Below are positions 1 through 10,212 of a stretch of DNA of 38,962 nucleotides, one piece after another (within the stretch, counting starts at the first letter, position 1; every line of letters begins with the position of its first letter). Below the pieces are notes generated by a model. The model did no database searches. It was not told the DNA's origin and saw only the letters and a program-made list of their open reading frames with translations. Source of the DNA: a virus. The position numbers were made by a program, and so were the translations under genes. The DNA lies in the IMG/VR virus record IMGVR_UViG_3300034073_003727, positions 1-38,962 of that record; one strand, 5' to 3'.

Positions 1-452
1 CTTGTTCCAGATGAACCACTTGTTCCTGAAGATCCGCTAGTTCCTGAAGAACCGGGAGTTCCGGGAGTTCCTGCTGAACCATTTGCGCCAGAAGTTCCAG
101 AAGAACCGTTAGAACCATTTGTTCCAGAAGATCCGCTTGTACCCGAAGATCCGCTTATCCCTGAAGATCCGCTTGTGCCTGATGAACCACTTGTTCCAGA
201 TGAACCGTTTATTCCTGAAGAGCCACTGGTTCCAGATAAACCATTTCTGCCAGAAGATCCACTTGTACCAGAAGAACCATTTATTCCTGAAGAACCACTT
301 GTTCCAGATGAACCGTTTGTGCCCGGCGATCCTGCTGACCCGTTAACGCCTGATGTTCCAGAAGAACCGTTTGATCCAGTTGTCCCAGAAGATCCGCTGG
401 TTCCAGAAGAACCATTGCTTGATCCAGAAGAGCCGCTTGTTCCACTACTTGT
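1..452 (-). repeat. Collagen-like G-S/T-S repeat region of the left-edge fibre
   Basis: The minus-strand frame encodes a run of Gly-X-Y triplets in which X and Y are mainly Ser, Thr or Asn, with occasional Ala, Ile or Pro. Glycine repeats every 9 bases. The run continues past the left edge. On the plus strand this makes spurious Pro/Glu/Leu-rich open frames. Confidence 0.85.
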
Positions 453-2699
453 TTGACCACCATTATTAGAAGTTATTTCAAATCCTCTATATATTATAAA
501 ATTAGCTTCAGTAGGTGAAAGAGCAAACAGCACAGGTTTTGTTACTTGCCCTACAAATGTCGGCTCAGTATCTGTATATGCACCTGAAGTATAGGGTGAA
601 AGAAAATAAACATCACCTTCATTTAATGAGCTTAAACCTGTTACTCTCCCATTATAAACTAAATCAAAATCATCACCATTTATATTTTGCACAATACCTA
701 CAACTTCTGATGTTGCTACTGAATCTGCCTTTGCTTCAAACCATCCTGTAACATCATTAAAACCCAACAAATCTCCAGTTACAAAAGTATGACCAGGTTG
801 AGTAAAAGTTCTAATTAATCTTTCGGCATCTGTACTTAAATCTCCTGATTGAATTTTAAGTATATTGTTTTCTAAAACTAAAAATTGAGAAGCAGTAGTT
901 GTTGTATTTGGCGCTTGATTAAATACTAACTGATTATTACCGCTATATCTAATTGTCCCTGTTGTTATTGTGTCTTTATCATTAAATACAGCTAAATAAC
1001 CACTAGTTCCTGAACCGTCGATTACAAATTTACCTCTTGTTATACCCGTGACAACATTGGTTATTTGCCCCGAGGTAAATCTTAAAACATCTGAAAAATC
1101 AGAAAAGCTACCATCTTGATATGATGCTCTTACTTTTATTTCATAATTTTTATTTGGCTTTATTGGAAATTTAACTTTCGGCTCAAATTCAGATAAAATA
1201 AAATCTGCATTTCCAGTTATTCTTTTCGCAAACAGTATACCTGTTTCATAATTATTAATCAATGGTCCACTACCAGCAGAACCCGCCGAACCTGCGGATC
1301 CTGCATTTGCTCCTGTATATCTAACTCCAGTATAAGTTCCTGTATAAATTGATCCTGTAAAAAGTCCACCTGTAGGCAAAAAGATAAAACTGTTCTGCCC
1401 AGTATCGTATGTTGAAACGAAATACAATTCAGATGAATCTATAAAACCAGAAGGAATTCTTACTTCAGTAATATATTTTAAATCTGCATTTGAATTATAA
1501 ACACCTAACGGTAATGAATTATAATTATCTATAAATAATGTATGATCAACCCATTGTATTCCCGAAGCATCGTACTTCTTAAAAATTGGATCTAAACCAG
1601 AATAATATGATGAACCGGTTGCATTTTTTACTATCCCACTCCCAGTGCCGTAAAAAATTTGTTTTATTGATTGAACTTGAGGATTATTCGAAGTATATAC
1701 ATAGTTGGCGTTATCAACGCCATCCTCATAAACATAAGTTTCAAAAGATAAAGCATTATCCGTTTTAATAGCATTCCATTTTACAATAGCCTGTGTATCT
1801 AAATTTTTATCATATTCGTTTTGCGAACAAGAAATGTAACCAGTTACGTTTGATATCTTTAACGGTACTAGCGATGTATCATAATATGAGGTTTTTATGC
1901 CAGAACTTAAAAACCAAGATCCAGTGCTAAAATAGTCTCTAGGTATAAAAACAAAATTAGTTGGCAACACGATTTCTAAATTCTCGTCAATAAAAGACGG
2001 CGCATCTAACAGCAAATTTTGTACGTATCTATCATTTTCATAATCAAAAGATGTTTTATAATATCCACTGACAAGATCAAAAAAACCTGTAGTATTAGGT
2101 AGTATATTTTTGTTGTATACGGAATATACGTCAACAGATTTCAGATAACCAAAATTATTAACCAAAGGAGCAATATTTATAGGATTAGTATTTCTTATTT
2201 GCAAACCTGTAATTTCAACTTTTGGGTAATTTAAAAGAAAATGATAAACATCTTGATTACCAGCGCGATCATATGTTTTAAAATCAAGAAAAACCTCTCT
2301 AACCTGATTTAAATTTAAAGAACCTGTTATATTTTGTAAATAAGAAGCTAAAACGCTAGAATCAATTGTAAAATCCGTTTCCTTAGAACCTAAAAAATAA
2401 GAACCAAGAAAAGATCTATTTTTAGAATATATATCAACATTTAAACCAGAAAATGTTTCTGCCAATACGGTAGCATTTGTTAAAACTTTATCATCTTCTG
2501 GATTTTTTATCGATAAAGCAACATCTAAAGATGATTGATTTATTGTGCCAGAAACTAATTTAGCGGATGGAGAAAGACCAAAAAGTGTTGGATTTATTGT
2601 ATAATCCAAACTAGAAAAAGCATTTAGATTAGGAACTTTTAAGTCTAAAACTTCATAAATCCCATAGCTATTTGTATTTGATCCTGTAATTATAGGCAT
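1..2699 (-). CDS. Large tail fibre / tip extension protein, 3' end off the window
   Basis: An open frame starts at the ATG at 2697-2699 and stays open to the left edge, giving about 899 codons with the C-terminus missing. It begins 9 bases after the gpJ stop codon, so it is probably translated with gpJ and extends the tail tip. Residues 1 to about 610 are beta-rich, with many SG, TG and SGY turns. One stretch (NYEIKVRASYQDGSFSDFSD) looks like an FN3-type strand pair. Residues about 617-742 form a module that recurs at the end of the fibre at the right edge of the window. From about residue 749 it becomes a collagen-like run with Gly every third residue and mostly Ser or Thr between. A receptor-binding or central fibre role is inferred from position and composition; no enzymatic motif was seen. 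Confidence 0.75.
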   Translation of the reverse strand, partial: MPIITGSNTNSYGIYEVLDLKVPNLNAFSSLDYTINPTLFGLSPSAKLVSGTINQSSLDVALSIKNPEDDKVLTNATVLAETFSGLNVDIYSKNRSFLGSYFLGSKETDFTIDSSVLASYLQNITGSLNLNQVREVFLDFKTYDRAGNQDVYHFLLNYPKVEITGLQIRNTNPINIAPLVNNFGYLKSVDVYSVYNKNILPNTTGFFDLVSGYYKTSFDYENDRYVQNLLLDAPSFIDENLEIVLPTNFVFIPRDYFSTGSWFLSSGIKTSYYDTSLVPLKISNVTGYISCSQNEYDKNLDTQAIVKWNAIKTDNALSFETYVYEDGVDNANYVYTSNNPQVQSIKQIFYGTGSGIVKNATGSSYYSGLDPIFKKYDASGIQWVDHTLFIDNYNSLPLGVYNSNADLKYITEVRIPSGFIDSSELYFVSTYDTGQNSFIFLPTGGLFTGSIYTGTYTGVRYTGANAGSAGSAGSAGSGPLINNYETGILFAKRITGNADFILSEFEPKVKFPIKPNKNYEIKVRASYQDGSFSDFSDVLRFTSGQITNVVTGITRGKFVIDGSGTSGYLAVFNDKDTITTGTIRYSGNNQLVFNQAPNTTTTASQFLVLENNILKIQSGDLSTDAERLIRTFTQPGHTFVTGDLLGFNDVTGWFEAKADSVATSEVVGIVQNINGDDFDLVYNGRVTGLSSLNEGDVYFLSPYTSGAYTDTEPTFVGQVTKPVLFALSPTEANFIIYRGFEITSNNGGQTSSGTSGSSGSSNGSSGTSGSSGTTGSNGSSGTSGVNGSAGSPGTNGSSGTSGSSGINGSSGTSGSSGRNGLSGTSGSSGINGSSGTSGSSGTSGSSGISGSSGTSGSSGTNGSNGSSGTSGANGSAGTPGTPGSSGTSGSSGTSGSSGT

Positions 2700-2708
2700 A
2701 TTTATAAA

Positions 2709-5700
2709 TTACACGTCAATTATTTTATTATTTTTATCAAACAAATAAAGTTTCACTTCAGCGCTCGCATAAAAAGATACTGCCGAATTTCCATATTTAC
2801 CTAAAAAAACTGATTTATTGGATATGGACGAGCTTTTAACATAAAATTTTACATTTTGATTTCTTAATCCAATCTTAAAAAGTATACCACCACCATCGTT
2901 CAATGTTGTTAAAATATTTTTATAATAAGGATCAGATGCGCCTTGAATGGATATTTGGTTAAAAAGATTAACACAATCTAAATTTAAAACCGAATAATCT
3001 TTAGACAACTGAGATGACTTTATTAAAGATGTTCTCGGTTCGTTGAAATAAAAATCAATATTCAGACCGCTTAATTGATTCAAAGAATAGTTAACAGTCG
3101 AATAAAAACTTATACCATCGACTTTTATTTCAGATAATATATCTGACATCGCATAAGATATAGAATTATCTGAAAAATTTACCGCGCTTTGAAAAGAGTT
3201 TTTCGTCAAAGCTTCGTATTTTTCTTGCACATACCGAATACAAAAAATCTGATATTCGTTATTGTCGATTTCAGAAATAGTTACTATTTTATATAAATTA
3301 CTAATCTGATTACTATCATTATCTTCTATAACAAACGGAGTTGTTCTTAAAATAGAATTGAAAAAATTATAATTGTAAGAAGAATCAAAATATATTCTAT
3401 TTGTATTGTTTTCTATTCTAGCTATTTTTAACTCAATAACATTATTAACGTTTAAAGAATCTAAATCAGAATCGCTAACACTTTCTAAATTATTAATTTC
3501 GGCAATCGATTTTATTTTTTTATCGTAAATAAATTTAATTTTTTGTCCAGTTAAATTTAAATTCAATTGACGATCTATAGTTATAAATTTGTTATCGTAA
3601 TCAACGTCAACGACTCTTCCTTGTAAAACATTATTATTTTTATACTGATCCTCAATCTGAATTACATCGCTAGGTCTTAGAGAAATACCCTGTAAATCTG
3701 TAGAAAACGTTACAGTTTGATTTTCAAATCTATTTGTAAGCAACAACCATTGACCAATTCTTCTTGCTTGATCTTTAGAAGTAATTCCGAAACCTAAAAT
3801 TTCTTTAATAATTATACCATAGTTTTTAATTAAATCATAATCTTCAACTATTTCTACCTGCTCAGTAAAATTTTCGTATCTATCTTTATATAAAACTTTT
3901 GCAACAGTATGATTGCCATCTAAAGAAGCGGAAGAATATGAAAAAGCTCCATTTTTTATATTTGAATTATTGAATATATAAGATATTGGCTTCGCAACAT
4001 CTATTGTTGAAGTTACAAAGTTATTTTTATAATAAGTAATCCCTCTAAAAATTGACGCCAAATCATTTAATATTTTCAAAGCTTCTGTATCATTATCTAT
4101 TACAACATTACAAGAAAATCTATTCTCAAATGGATCTCTATAACCAAAAACTCTAGGCATACATTTCCCTCTTAACAAAATTGGATTTTCATCAGATTTA
4201 TCGTAATAATAATCGTCTGAGAATATCTGAGTTTCTATATATGAAGTATAATTAAAAATAGAATTAGACATACACTCCAAAACAAAAGACTTGGCACCCC
4301 CTTCAGTATTTTTTAATCCCTCATTGATTCTATCCTTCAAAGATTTTTTTGTATCGACTGTCGGTATATATTGATCACAAAATAATTGCATTAAATTTGT
4401 ATTATCATTCTCAAAAAATTTTCTAACCCCAAAATCGTTTATTAATTTTATTTTAAAATTTCCACCATCCTCTTCAATTGACCAAATTAATTTTTTATGA
4501 GCAAGATCAAATTTTGCACTATCATTTTCTAAATCATATAAATAAATTATAGAATTTTGATAACCTCCGTTTGCATAAGCAAACTGTTTATTTAAATCAG
4601 AAACTGGAGGATATTGACTTTTAAACGATTCAATAGATCTATCCCCTTTAGGAACATAAATTATATTTTTATTTTGACTATCAATATAAAAAGAATCAGG
4701 ATCATATTTACTTGGTGTTGCAACTTTAATCAATTCATCACAATATTTTCCTATTTTATATAAATCCCATTTATTTAAATCTCTCTCTAATACAAGACCA
4801 TTTCCAACACCATACCTAGAATTAGTACAAATATCATAAAAAATCCAAGCTGGATTATCAGTCCACTTCAGAAAACTTTCAAATTTACCATTCCAATTGC
4901 CAGAATACTCTCTTATTTCTGGATCATAGTTGTTTGGAACTTTTATTTTAAGAAGTTTTAAATCAAACGTTCTTTCAGGGTCTTCATTAAAATGTCTAGA
5001 ACTAACTGCTGATTTTACAATCGCTGTAAAAGGATAAGAAAAATTCCCTTTATCTTTAATTCTTTCCACAACAGCTGATACGCTAAAATCTTTAAAAGTT
5101 GTTCCGTTAGTCGGAGAAATTTTAGAAGATAAACAATATACTTTTATATAATAATTATTATAAACGACTGAATTCATTCTTAGGCCAATAGGAACATCAA
5201 TTGTAAAACCCGATTTAGATATACCTATCATCTTAACTAAAACAAAATAACGAAAAGCAGAATTATCTTGACTAAATTCAACAGCTATAACCCCAGAAGT
5301 AGAAATTGTATTTCCGGTATTGTCTGTTTGGAAAAGCTGATTAGCTCTTAGCTGAACTGAAATTTGATCAGCGTATTTATTAACTATTTTATGATTAAAT
5401 TCTTGACAATTTCTTTTTGCCTCATCTAATGTTTGAACTAAATTCGAACCGATAAAAACACCGTTTATATTATAATTTGAATTGCTTCTTATCCATCCTT
5501 TCAAAGGATTATCGACAATACTATCCGAATCATCGAAAAACTCATTATTATCAGATTGGAAAAAAGCAAAAATGCCAGCTCCAGCTAAATTAAATGCATT
5601 ATCAAATGCATTTGATTCATTTAAATATAGTTTTTGATTATATTTGTGAACTGTTGAAGCATATTGATTTTTATAATCATTAAATTCATTGCCATATGAA

Positions 5701-5981
5701 ATATTGAATCCAGCAGTAACAAAATTTAACTTATTTAATTTAGAATCAATAAGCGGTATATTATTATAATAAACTCCCTTGCCTAAAATGAGACTATCAA
5801 CTTGGGTATTTGTTTCATCTGTAATGAATTTCAACAATTCGCCATCTCTATCAACTAAACCTTCAATCGGACCCTCACAGATTAGATCCGCACAACTCAA
5901 CCGTTCATCAGATTCTAACGCCCTACCTGCATTATTGATAAAATTCTGATCTGGATTTAAAATATATGCTGTTTGAGACAT
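2709..5981 (-). CDS. J: Tail tip / host specificity protein, gpJ-like
   Basis: At 1090 residues it is close to lambda gpJ in length and lies in the J position directly after a gpI-like gene. The N-terminus has the gpJ hallmark CADLICEGPIEGLVD at about residues 30-44. Around residues 350-400 is the family's NYDPEIREY...W.G.F then DNPAW..YD...N.RYG.G pattern. Residues about 605-800 match the gpJ tail-protein domain (CMPRVFGYRDPFE, then alternating strands, ending near SLRPSDVIQIED). The C-terminal 300 residues are beta-rich and diverged, as expected for a host-contacting end. gpJ-type proteins form the tip hub and contact the receptor. The start lies 5 bases after the gpI stop codon, with an A/T-rich leader and no Shine-Dalgarno sequence. 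Confidence 0.88.
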   Translation of the reverse strand: MSQTAYILNPDQNFINNAGRALESDERLSCADLICEGPIEGLVDRDGELLKFITDETNTQVDSLILGKGVYYNNIPLIDSKLNKLNFVTAGFNISYGNEFNDYKNQYASTVHKYNQKLYLNESNAFDNAFNLAGAGIFAFFQSDNNEFFDDSDSIVDNPLKGWIRSNSNYNINGVFIGSNLVQTLDEAKRNCQEFNHKIVNKYADQISVQLRANQLFQTDNTGNTISTSGVIAVEFSQDNSAFRYFVLVKMIGISKSGFTIDVPIGLRMNSVVYNNYYIKVYCLSSKISPTNGTTFKDFSVSAVVERIKDKGNFSYPFTAIVKSAVSSRHFNEDPERTFDLKLLKIKVPNNYDPEIREYSGNWNGKFESFLKWTDNPAWIFYDICTNSRYGVGNGLVLERDLNKWDLYKIGKYCDELIKVATPSKYDPDSFYIDSQNKNIIYVPKGDRSIESFKSQYPPVSDLNKQFAYANGGYQNSIIYLYDLENDSAKFDLAHKKLIWSIEEDGGNFKIKLINDFGVRKFFENDNTNLMQLFCDQYIPTVDTKKSLKDRINEGLKNTEGGAKSFVLECMSNSIFNYTSYIETQIFSDDYYYDKSDENPILLRGKCMPRVFGYRDPFENRFSCNVVIDNDTEALKILNDLASIFRGITYYKNNFVTSTIDVAKPISYIFNNSNIKNGAFSYSSASLDGNHTVAKVLYKDRYENFTEQVEIVEDYDLIKNYGIIIKEILGFGITSKDQARRIGQWLLLTNRFENQTVTFSTDLQGISLRPSDVIQIEDQYKNNNVLQGRVVDVDYDNKFITIDRQLNLNLTGQKIKFIYDKKIKSIAEINNLESVSDSDLDSLNVNNVIELKIARIENNTNRIYFDSSYNYNFFNSILRTTPFVIEDNDSNQISNLYKIVTISEIDNNEYQIFCIRYVQEKYEALTKNSFQSAVNFSDNSISYAMSDILSEIKVDGISFYSTVNYSLNQLSGLNIDFYFNEPRTSLIKSSQLSKDYSVLNLDCVNLFNQISIQGASDPYYKNILTTLNDGGGILFKIGLRNQNVKFYVKSSSISNKSVFLGKYGNSAVSFYASAEVKLYLFDKNNKIIDV

Positions 5982-5986
5982 TTGAA

Positions 5987-6511
5987 TTATAACGTTAATG
6001 AACCATAAGCATTTTCAAAATTATTCTTATCAGGGTCTACAGAAGTTATTATTATATCATTTGATATAACAGCACTACCCAATCTCATTCTTCCATAACC
6101 GATAGGAATAGGAATATTTCTATTTAAAACATTTCTTACTCCACCTAAAATTGTTGAATTAGTTTTTACATCTTTAGGAGCTTTAGGGCTTAACAAAACA
6201 GCCAGCACAATAGATAAAACAATTAACACAACACCGACAAGAATAAACCAACCCCCTTGAACAACAGGAACTATTTCAACCTTACTATCAGGTTTTAAAA
6301 TTTTACTTTTGATTAAATGAGCTGGCATCATTTTTCCATCAATATATACTACGAAGTGAGTAAAAAATTTATTAAAATCATTAAAATATTTATTTACTTG
6401 ATAGCAATTTGCCTCAACAGCCTCAAAAACTTCCATAATAGACTCTACTTCTAGCTCCCAAAATTTTCCTAGTTTTTTTCCTAAAATTCCATGTAATGTA
6501 ACATTAATCAT
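5987..6511 (-). CDS. I: Tail tip assembly protein, gpI-like
   Basis: From the preferred ATG at 6509-6511 the product has 174 residues. It opens with a ubiquitin-like beta-grasp stretch (INVTLHGILGKKLGKFWELE), as gpI proteins do. A hydrophobic segment follows (GGWFILVGVVLIVLSIVLAV), then the typical C-terminal pattern of GG..N...RNIPIPIGYGR...GS..IS. An in-frame ATG at 6538 would add nine mostly hydrophobic residues overlapping gpK. The shorter start overlaps the gpK stop by 8 bases, which suits translational coupling. The gene lies between K and J equivalents exactly as in lambda. In lambda, gpI is needed for tail tip assembly; its detailed role here is inferred from the family. Confidence 0.82.
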   Translation of the reverse strand: MINVTLHGILGKKLGKFWELEVESIMEVFEAVEANCYQVNKYFNDFNKFFTHFVVYIDGKMMPAHLIKSKILKPDSKVEIVPVVQGGWFILVGVVLIVLSIVLAVLLSPKAPKDVKTNSTILGGVRNVLNRNIPIPIGYGRMRLGSAVISNDIIITSVDPDKNNFENAYGSLTL

Positions 6512-6845
6512 AATAACTATAATAAAACTTATCATCATTTACACTATATAACAACATTGTCAGTGCAAAATATTTTTGATTTTCTAAATCCCATTCGCTA
6601 AAACCTTTTGTTTTACAATGACCGGGGTGACTATGAAATAATATAGATTCTTCATTATCAATATATTCTCTTGGCGATATTAAAAAAAAATTAGCCGGAT
6701 CTGGATGTAAATTTTTAGATTCAATAAACCAAGAATATGTATTATTTTTTTTCTTAATAAAACCGCATATTTCTATATCTGATTCAATACATTTTTTCTT
6801 TAGAAATTGCAAAAGATCAGCTTCCACTTGGTAATTTATAATCAT
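6504..6845 (-). CDS. K: Tail protein with JAMM/Mov34 metalloprotease domain, gpK-like, short
   Basis: This 113-residue protein has a complete JAMM signature: Glu25, His71-Ser-His73-Pro74, Ser83 and Asp86 (HSHP followed by SEWD), which coordinate zinc in the family. It lies between gpL- and gpI-like genes, the K position. Lambda gpK joins a JAMM domain to an NlpC/P60 peptidase domain. Here the protein ends after the JAMM domain, so the cell-wall peptidase half is missing. The start overlaps the end of gpL by 29 bases, and there is no other Met near the N-terminus. The substrate is unknown. In tail tips this domain is thought to act in assembly or processing. Confidence 0.82.
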   Translation of the reverse strand: MIINYQVEADLLQFLKKKCIESDIEICGFIKKKNNTYSWFIESKNLHPDPANFFLISPREYIDNEESILFHSHPGHCKTKGFSEWDLENQKYFALTMLLYSVNDDKFYYSYYD

Positions 6846-8766
6846 AACCTACTGTACCCGGAAATCCACCAAATGGAATATTCACGTTTGGATCATTAAA
6901 TCTCATTAAACACCCATTTAAATTTCTCGAACATTTATCTTCTTTCCAAACATCTGTATAATTTAATGGATATTGATTGAAAGAGCCATTAGGATCAACA
7001 CATATGAAAAATCTAGAAGGAAATTCATTATTTTGCAGCACTGATTTTTCATTAAAATCGTAATCGATATTTGCATCGATTTTGACAAAATCACCCTGCT
7101 TATAATGATAATTAGGATTATATCCAGATTTATATTCCATACTTAAAAGATTATAAGATTGATAATTCGTATAACTTTCTGCTTCTTGACTTGTGTCTTT
7201 TAAAAAAACTTTATTGTTCTCGTCTGCGACAGGAACCCCTAAATTACCATCAGAGCTTGAAAAATAAGAAGAGCCAAATTTATTTTCTATTCTTCTTATT
7301 TGTTTGGGAATCATTATATTGTATTTTGCCGATAAATAACTATTTACTTTAGCTATACTCTGTTCATCTAAAACCTTATTATATACTATTATTTCATAAA
7401 TTATAATTTCGCTCGCTCCAGCTGAATTAATATTTAAAACTAAATTACCAGGCCCACCTGCTGTATACGCAAATGTTTTAGCGATTATATCACCATTTTT
7501 CATCCAAATCGTAGGCAGAGAAGTGGATGTGGAACATGTTAAAGCGTATATTCTTGGAACATTCAAGTGTTGATGCGCATCAGCATTATTACCAAACATT
7601 AAAAAACCATTTATCAAACAAACGTCTTGTCTTTTTTCACTAGCGCCTGAATTTCTTACCTCCCAACCTATCCAAGTATTAGTTACGTCTGAAGTTAAAC
7701 CTCTTCTAGTTACACCTCCCTGACCCCAACCAAAAAATCCACCTTCTGTACCTTTTCTATATAATAAATTTGTCATTTCAGCAACATAAAATATAGTGGC
7801 TTCTGATGAATAAAAGCTTTCATTAATTTTCAGTTTATCAAATATATTAGTATCTACATTATGAGAAAAATATACACCTGACTGATCATTCATTCTGCCA
7901 ACATTAGAATAATAATTTTCTTGATTCGCTGTGCCAATAATTTTTTTAGGTGATGTAGATAAAAAATCAGGCTGAACAACTGTTGGAGACGAAGAAGTCC
8001 CTTCGTTTGTCCAAGCAACAACCTTTTGGAATTTTAAAAATTCTTCGGGACCTGGACCTAAACGTTTCATAGTAATATCGCCTGAAGTTTGTATACCTTC
8101 TGGACGCAGCCAAACTCTTAAATAATTAGTTAAATCATTATTGGGATCTTCTTGATTGATTTGTTGCAAACTCAAATAATTAACTGTATTACTTTGTACA
8201 ACTGGTCCTTTATATCCATTAATTTTTCCATAATTACAACCACAACCCCTATATTGCCATGAACAAAAATCATGATATACTTTTCTTGCAGGAATTGTAA
8301 TATTTTCAATATCTAAAATATTAGCAAGCGTAAACTCAACTTTTTCCTTAGATTCGTAATTTTTTTTATTTATTATAAAAGTATCTGAAGCAATATATGA
8401 AGTGAAAGAACCTTGACCCAAAGGATTTTTATTTTCACCACCAAAATTAACAGCATCCAAATCTCTAGCTAGTATTTTCTTTCTAAAAAACCTTTTACCC
8501 AATAAATCATTTCTATCTTTTATGAAATTAGTTATAAAATTATTTATATTTGCAATAGTTAGAGTGGGTCTATTCTGTTGCGATTGAGAACTATATTCTA
8601 AATTAGATATTTCTGAAGGAATATAAATATATGAATAGCCTTGAAAAACTATATCTTTGTTGAAATTTTTCGAGCCATGAAACCTGAAATACCCTTCATA
8701 ATCATTGATTTTTATTTCAAAAAGATCGAGAACTTCAGAATTTTTTAATAAAAATAAATCAGACAT
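6817..8766 (-). CDS. L: Minor tail tip protein gpL-like with a LamG-like insertion
   Basis: The product has 649 residues, against about 230 for lambda gpL. Residues 1-185 and 490-649 carry the gpL body. Cys168, Cys175 and Cys177 lie in the CSWQYRGCGCNYG motif, and Cys612 and Cys619 lie in the C-terminal DKCSRNLNGCLMRF motif, followed by FGGFPG. Conserved gpL cysteines bind an iron-sulfur cluster in lambda, and a set of four can still be chosen here. Between the two halves, at about residues 206-485, is a LamG/concanavalin-like segment that ends in the usual IIVYNKVLDEQSIAKVNSYL pattern. The gene starts one base after the stop of the preceding gene, and gpK overlaps its end. Confidence 0.82.
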   Translation of the reverse strand: MSDLFLLKNSEVLDLFEIKINDYEGYFRFHGSKNFNKDIVFQGYSYIYIPSEISNLEYSSQSQQNRPTLTIANINNFITNFIKDRNDLLGKRFFRKKILARDLDAVNFGGENKNPLGQGSFTSYIASDTFIINKKNYESKEKVEFTLANILDIENITIPARKVYHDFCSWQYRGCGCNYGKINGYKGPVVQSNTVNYLSLQQINQEDPNNDLTNYLRVWLRPEGIQTSGDITMKRLGPGPEEFLKFQKVVAWTNEGTSSSPTVVQPDFLSTSPKKIIGTANQENYYSNVGRMNDQSGVYFSHNVDTNIFDKLKINESFYSSEATIFYVAEMTNLLYRKGTEGGFFGWGQGGVTRRGLTSDVTNTWIGWEVRNSGASEKRQDVCLINGFLMFGNNADAHQHLNVPRIYALTCSTSTSLPTIWMKNGDIIAKTFAYTAGGPGNLVLNINSAGASEIIIYEIIVYNKVLDEQSIAKVNSYLSAKYNIMIPKQIRRIENKFGSSYFSSSDGNLGVPVADENNKVFLKDTSQEAESYTNYQSYNLLSMEYKSGYNPNYHYKQGDFVKIDANIDYDFNEKSVLQNNEFPSRFFICVDPNGSFNQYPLNYTDVWKEDKCSRNLNGCLMRFNDPNVNIPFGGFPGTVGYDYKLPSGS

Positions 8767-8767
8767 A

Positions 8768-10207
8768 TTATACAGTTTTTGATGATAAAAATAAATTCAA
8801 AAAAGGATGGGAGAATTTAACTGGAAACGCCAAACTTTTAGATGAATCCGCAATCTGTAAATCAGATGTGCTTTTTATTAATAAATTTCTATATTTAGAA
8901 ACTAAACTAGTAATAGTATTTCTACATTGAAGTTCCATTTCATTTTTATTATAAGTAGTAGCATATAAATAATCAAATAAAAATAACTTATTATTTGGAT
9001 TAGTAACTCCAGCCATGGTTTTATTAGAAAGACTTATAATATAATTTTTCAATGTAGAACCATCTAATGTTTTGGGAACATTAATAAATGCACTAGAAGT
9101 AAGAATTCCATTCACATATGTTTCAAAAATTGCTTGTCTTGAATATACATTTGGATAAGTCGGAGACATATAACATCTCATTTCCACAAAAAATAAAGAA
9201 AAGTTTTTATAACTTACAGTAGATCCTCCTTGAGTTATCTGAAAATCTACCGGATCATTTGGATTATTTAAATCTGTCGGCAAATTATAACCATTAAAAG
9301 GAAATAAATCATATAAATTTAATTGTGCATTTGTTATTGTGGTTCTGCCAGATGTATAACTTTCAACAAAAGTTCTGTCAGGATTTATACTAAGTATATT
9401 GATTTTATTTCCATATCTATCAAAAGAATTTGCAGGTAAAGAACTTATAAATTGTGATGAATTAAGTGTTCCTCCTGTAAATATAGCTTTTACAATATCC
9501 TGTTGACTAATTGTACTATTTTCTGATATAGTTTTTTTAAAGGAATTAAAATTAAAAACATCATTGCTAGCATTAGTACTATCTGCCGCAATAAATTTAT
9601 GAATATTTGAAGTTTTAGTTAAATTTGCAAAATCTTGATACATAGAACCGGAAGTGTTTGTATTAGCGATAGCAAAAACTAAAACAGCATAACTAGGCGA
9701 AAAAGATGGAGTTAATAAAAAGGTTGAATTAGTTATACTTGTATTATAAGCAAGTTCATAAAAATATTTTCCATAAGCATATGCTGGCGTTAAACATCCT
9801 GCTGGACCAACAAGATTAGCATTACCCGCTTTTATAGATGGATCACATTGCCACGTATCAGTCGCAGAGCTTCCTGAGTTCAAAGAATCCGTTGAAAATT
9901 TAAATTTTAAACTTAAATTATTATATGAAAAATTTTTGAAATTAAAATATATATTTGGTAAATTATTACTCGTAGAGACACCTCCTGCTTGACCGGCTTG
10001 ACCCTGAAGTTGTGAAGTTGTATTTCCCGAACCTTGACTACTGCTAGCAGAAGAACCGGTTGTTACCGCAGGGGTTACAGCTCCTGATTGATTATCCTTT
10101 GGAGGTTCAAACGTTGTAACAGGAACGATAGGCACAGGATTATTGTTTACTACAGCAACAGAAGTCGGTAGAGATCGAAGATATAATAAATAACCGTAGC
10201 CTTTCAT
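8768..10207 (-). CDS. Uncharacterised tail tip protein with low-complexity linker
   Basis: I do not recognise the family of this 479-residue protein. Residues about 25-85 are a low-complexity Pro/Val then Ser/Gln/Gly/Thr linker (for example SSASSSQGSGNTTSQLQGQ). The rest is rich in Asn, Ser, Tyr and Phe with beta-strand-like alternation, as in structural adhesins. There is no signal peptide, membrane segment or catalytic motif. It lies between the FN3/Gly-rich gene and gpL, ends one base before the gpL start, and starts 5 bases after its upstream neighbour. It is therefore part of the tip operon. It could be a tip accessory or receptor-binding protein; this rests on position only. Confidence 0.6.
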   Translation of the reverse strand: MKGYGYLLYLRSLPTSVAVVNNNPVPIVPVTTFEPPKDNQSGAVTPAVTTGSSASSSQGSGNTTSQLQGQAGQAGGVSTSNNLPNIYFNFKNFSYNNLSLKFKFSTDSLNSGSSATDTWQCDPSIKAGNANLVGPAGCLTPAYAYGKYFYELAYNTSITNSTFLLTPSFSPSYAVLVFAIANTNTSGSMYQDFANLTKTSNIHKFIAADSTNASNDVFNFNSFKKTISENSTISQQDIVKAIFTGGTLNSSQFISSLPANSFDRYGNKINILSINPDRTFVESYTSGRTTITNAQLNLYDLFPFNGYNLPTDLNNPNDPVDFQITQGGSTVSYKNFSLFFVEMRCYMSPTYPNVYSRQAIFETYVNGILTSSAFINVPKTLDGSTLKNYIISLSNKTMAGVTNPNNKLFLFDYLYATTYNKNEMELQCRNTITSLVSKYRNLLIKSTSDLQIADSSKSLAFPVKFSHPFLNLFLSSKTV

Positions 10208-10212
10208 AATAA

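Noticed and set aside
119-463. Short Pro/Glu- and His/Leu-rich frames at the left edge
   Set aside because: They are shadows of the collagen-like repeat of the left-edge fibre gene.
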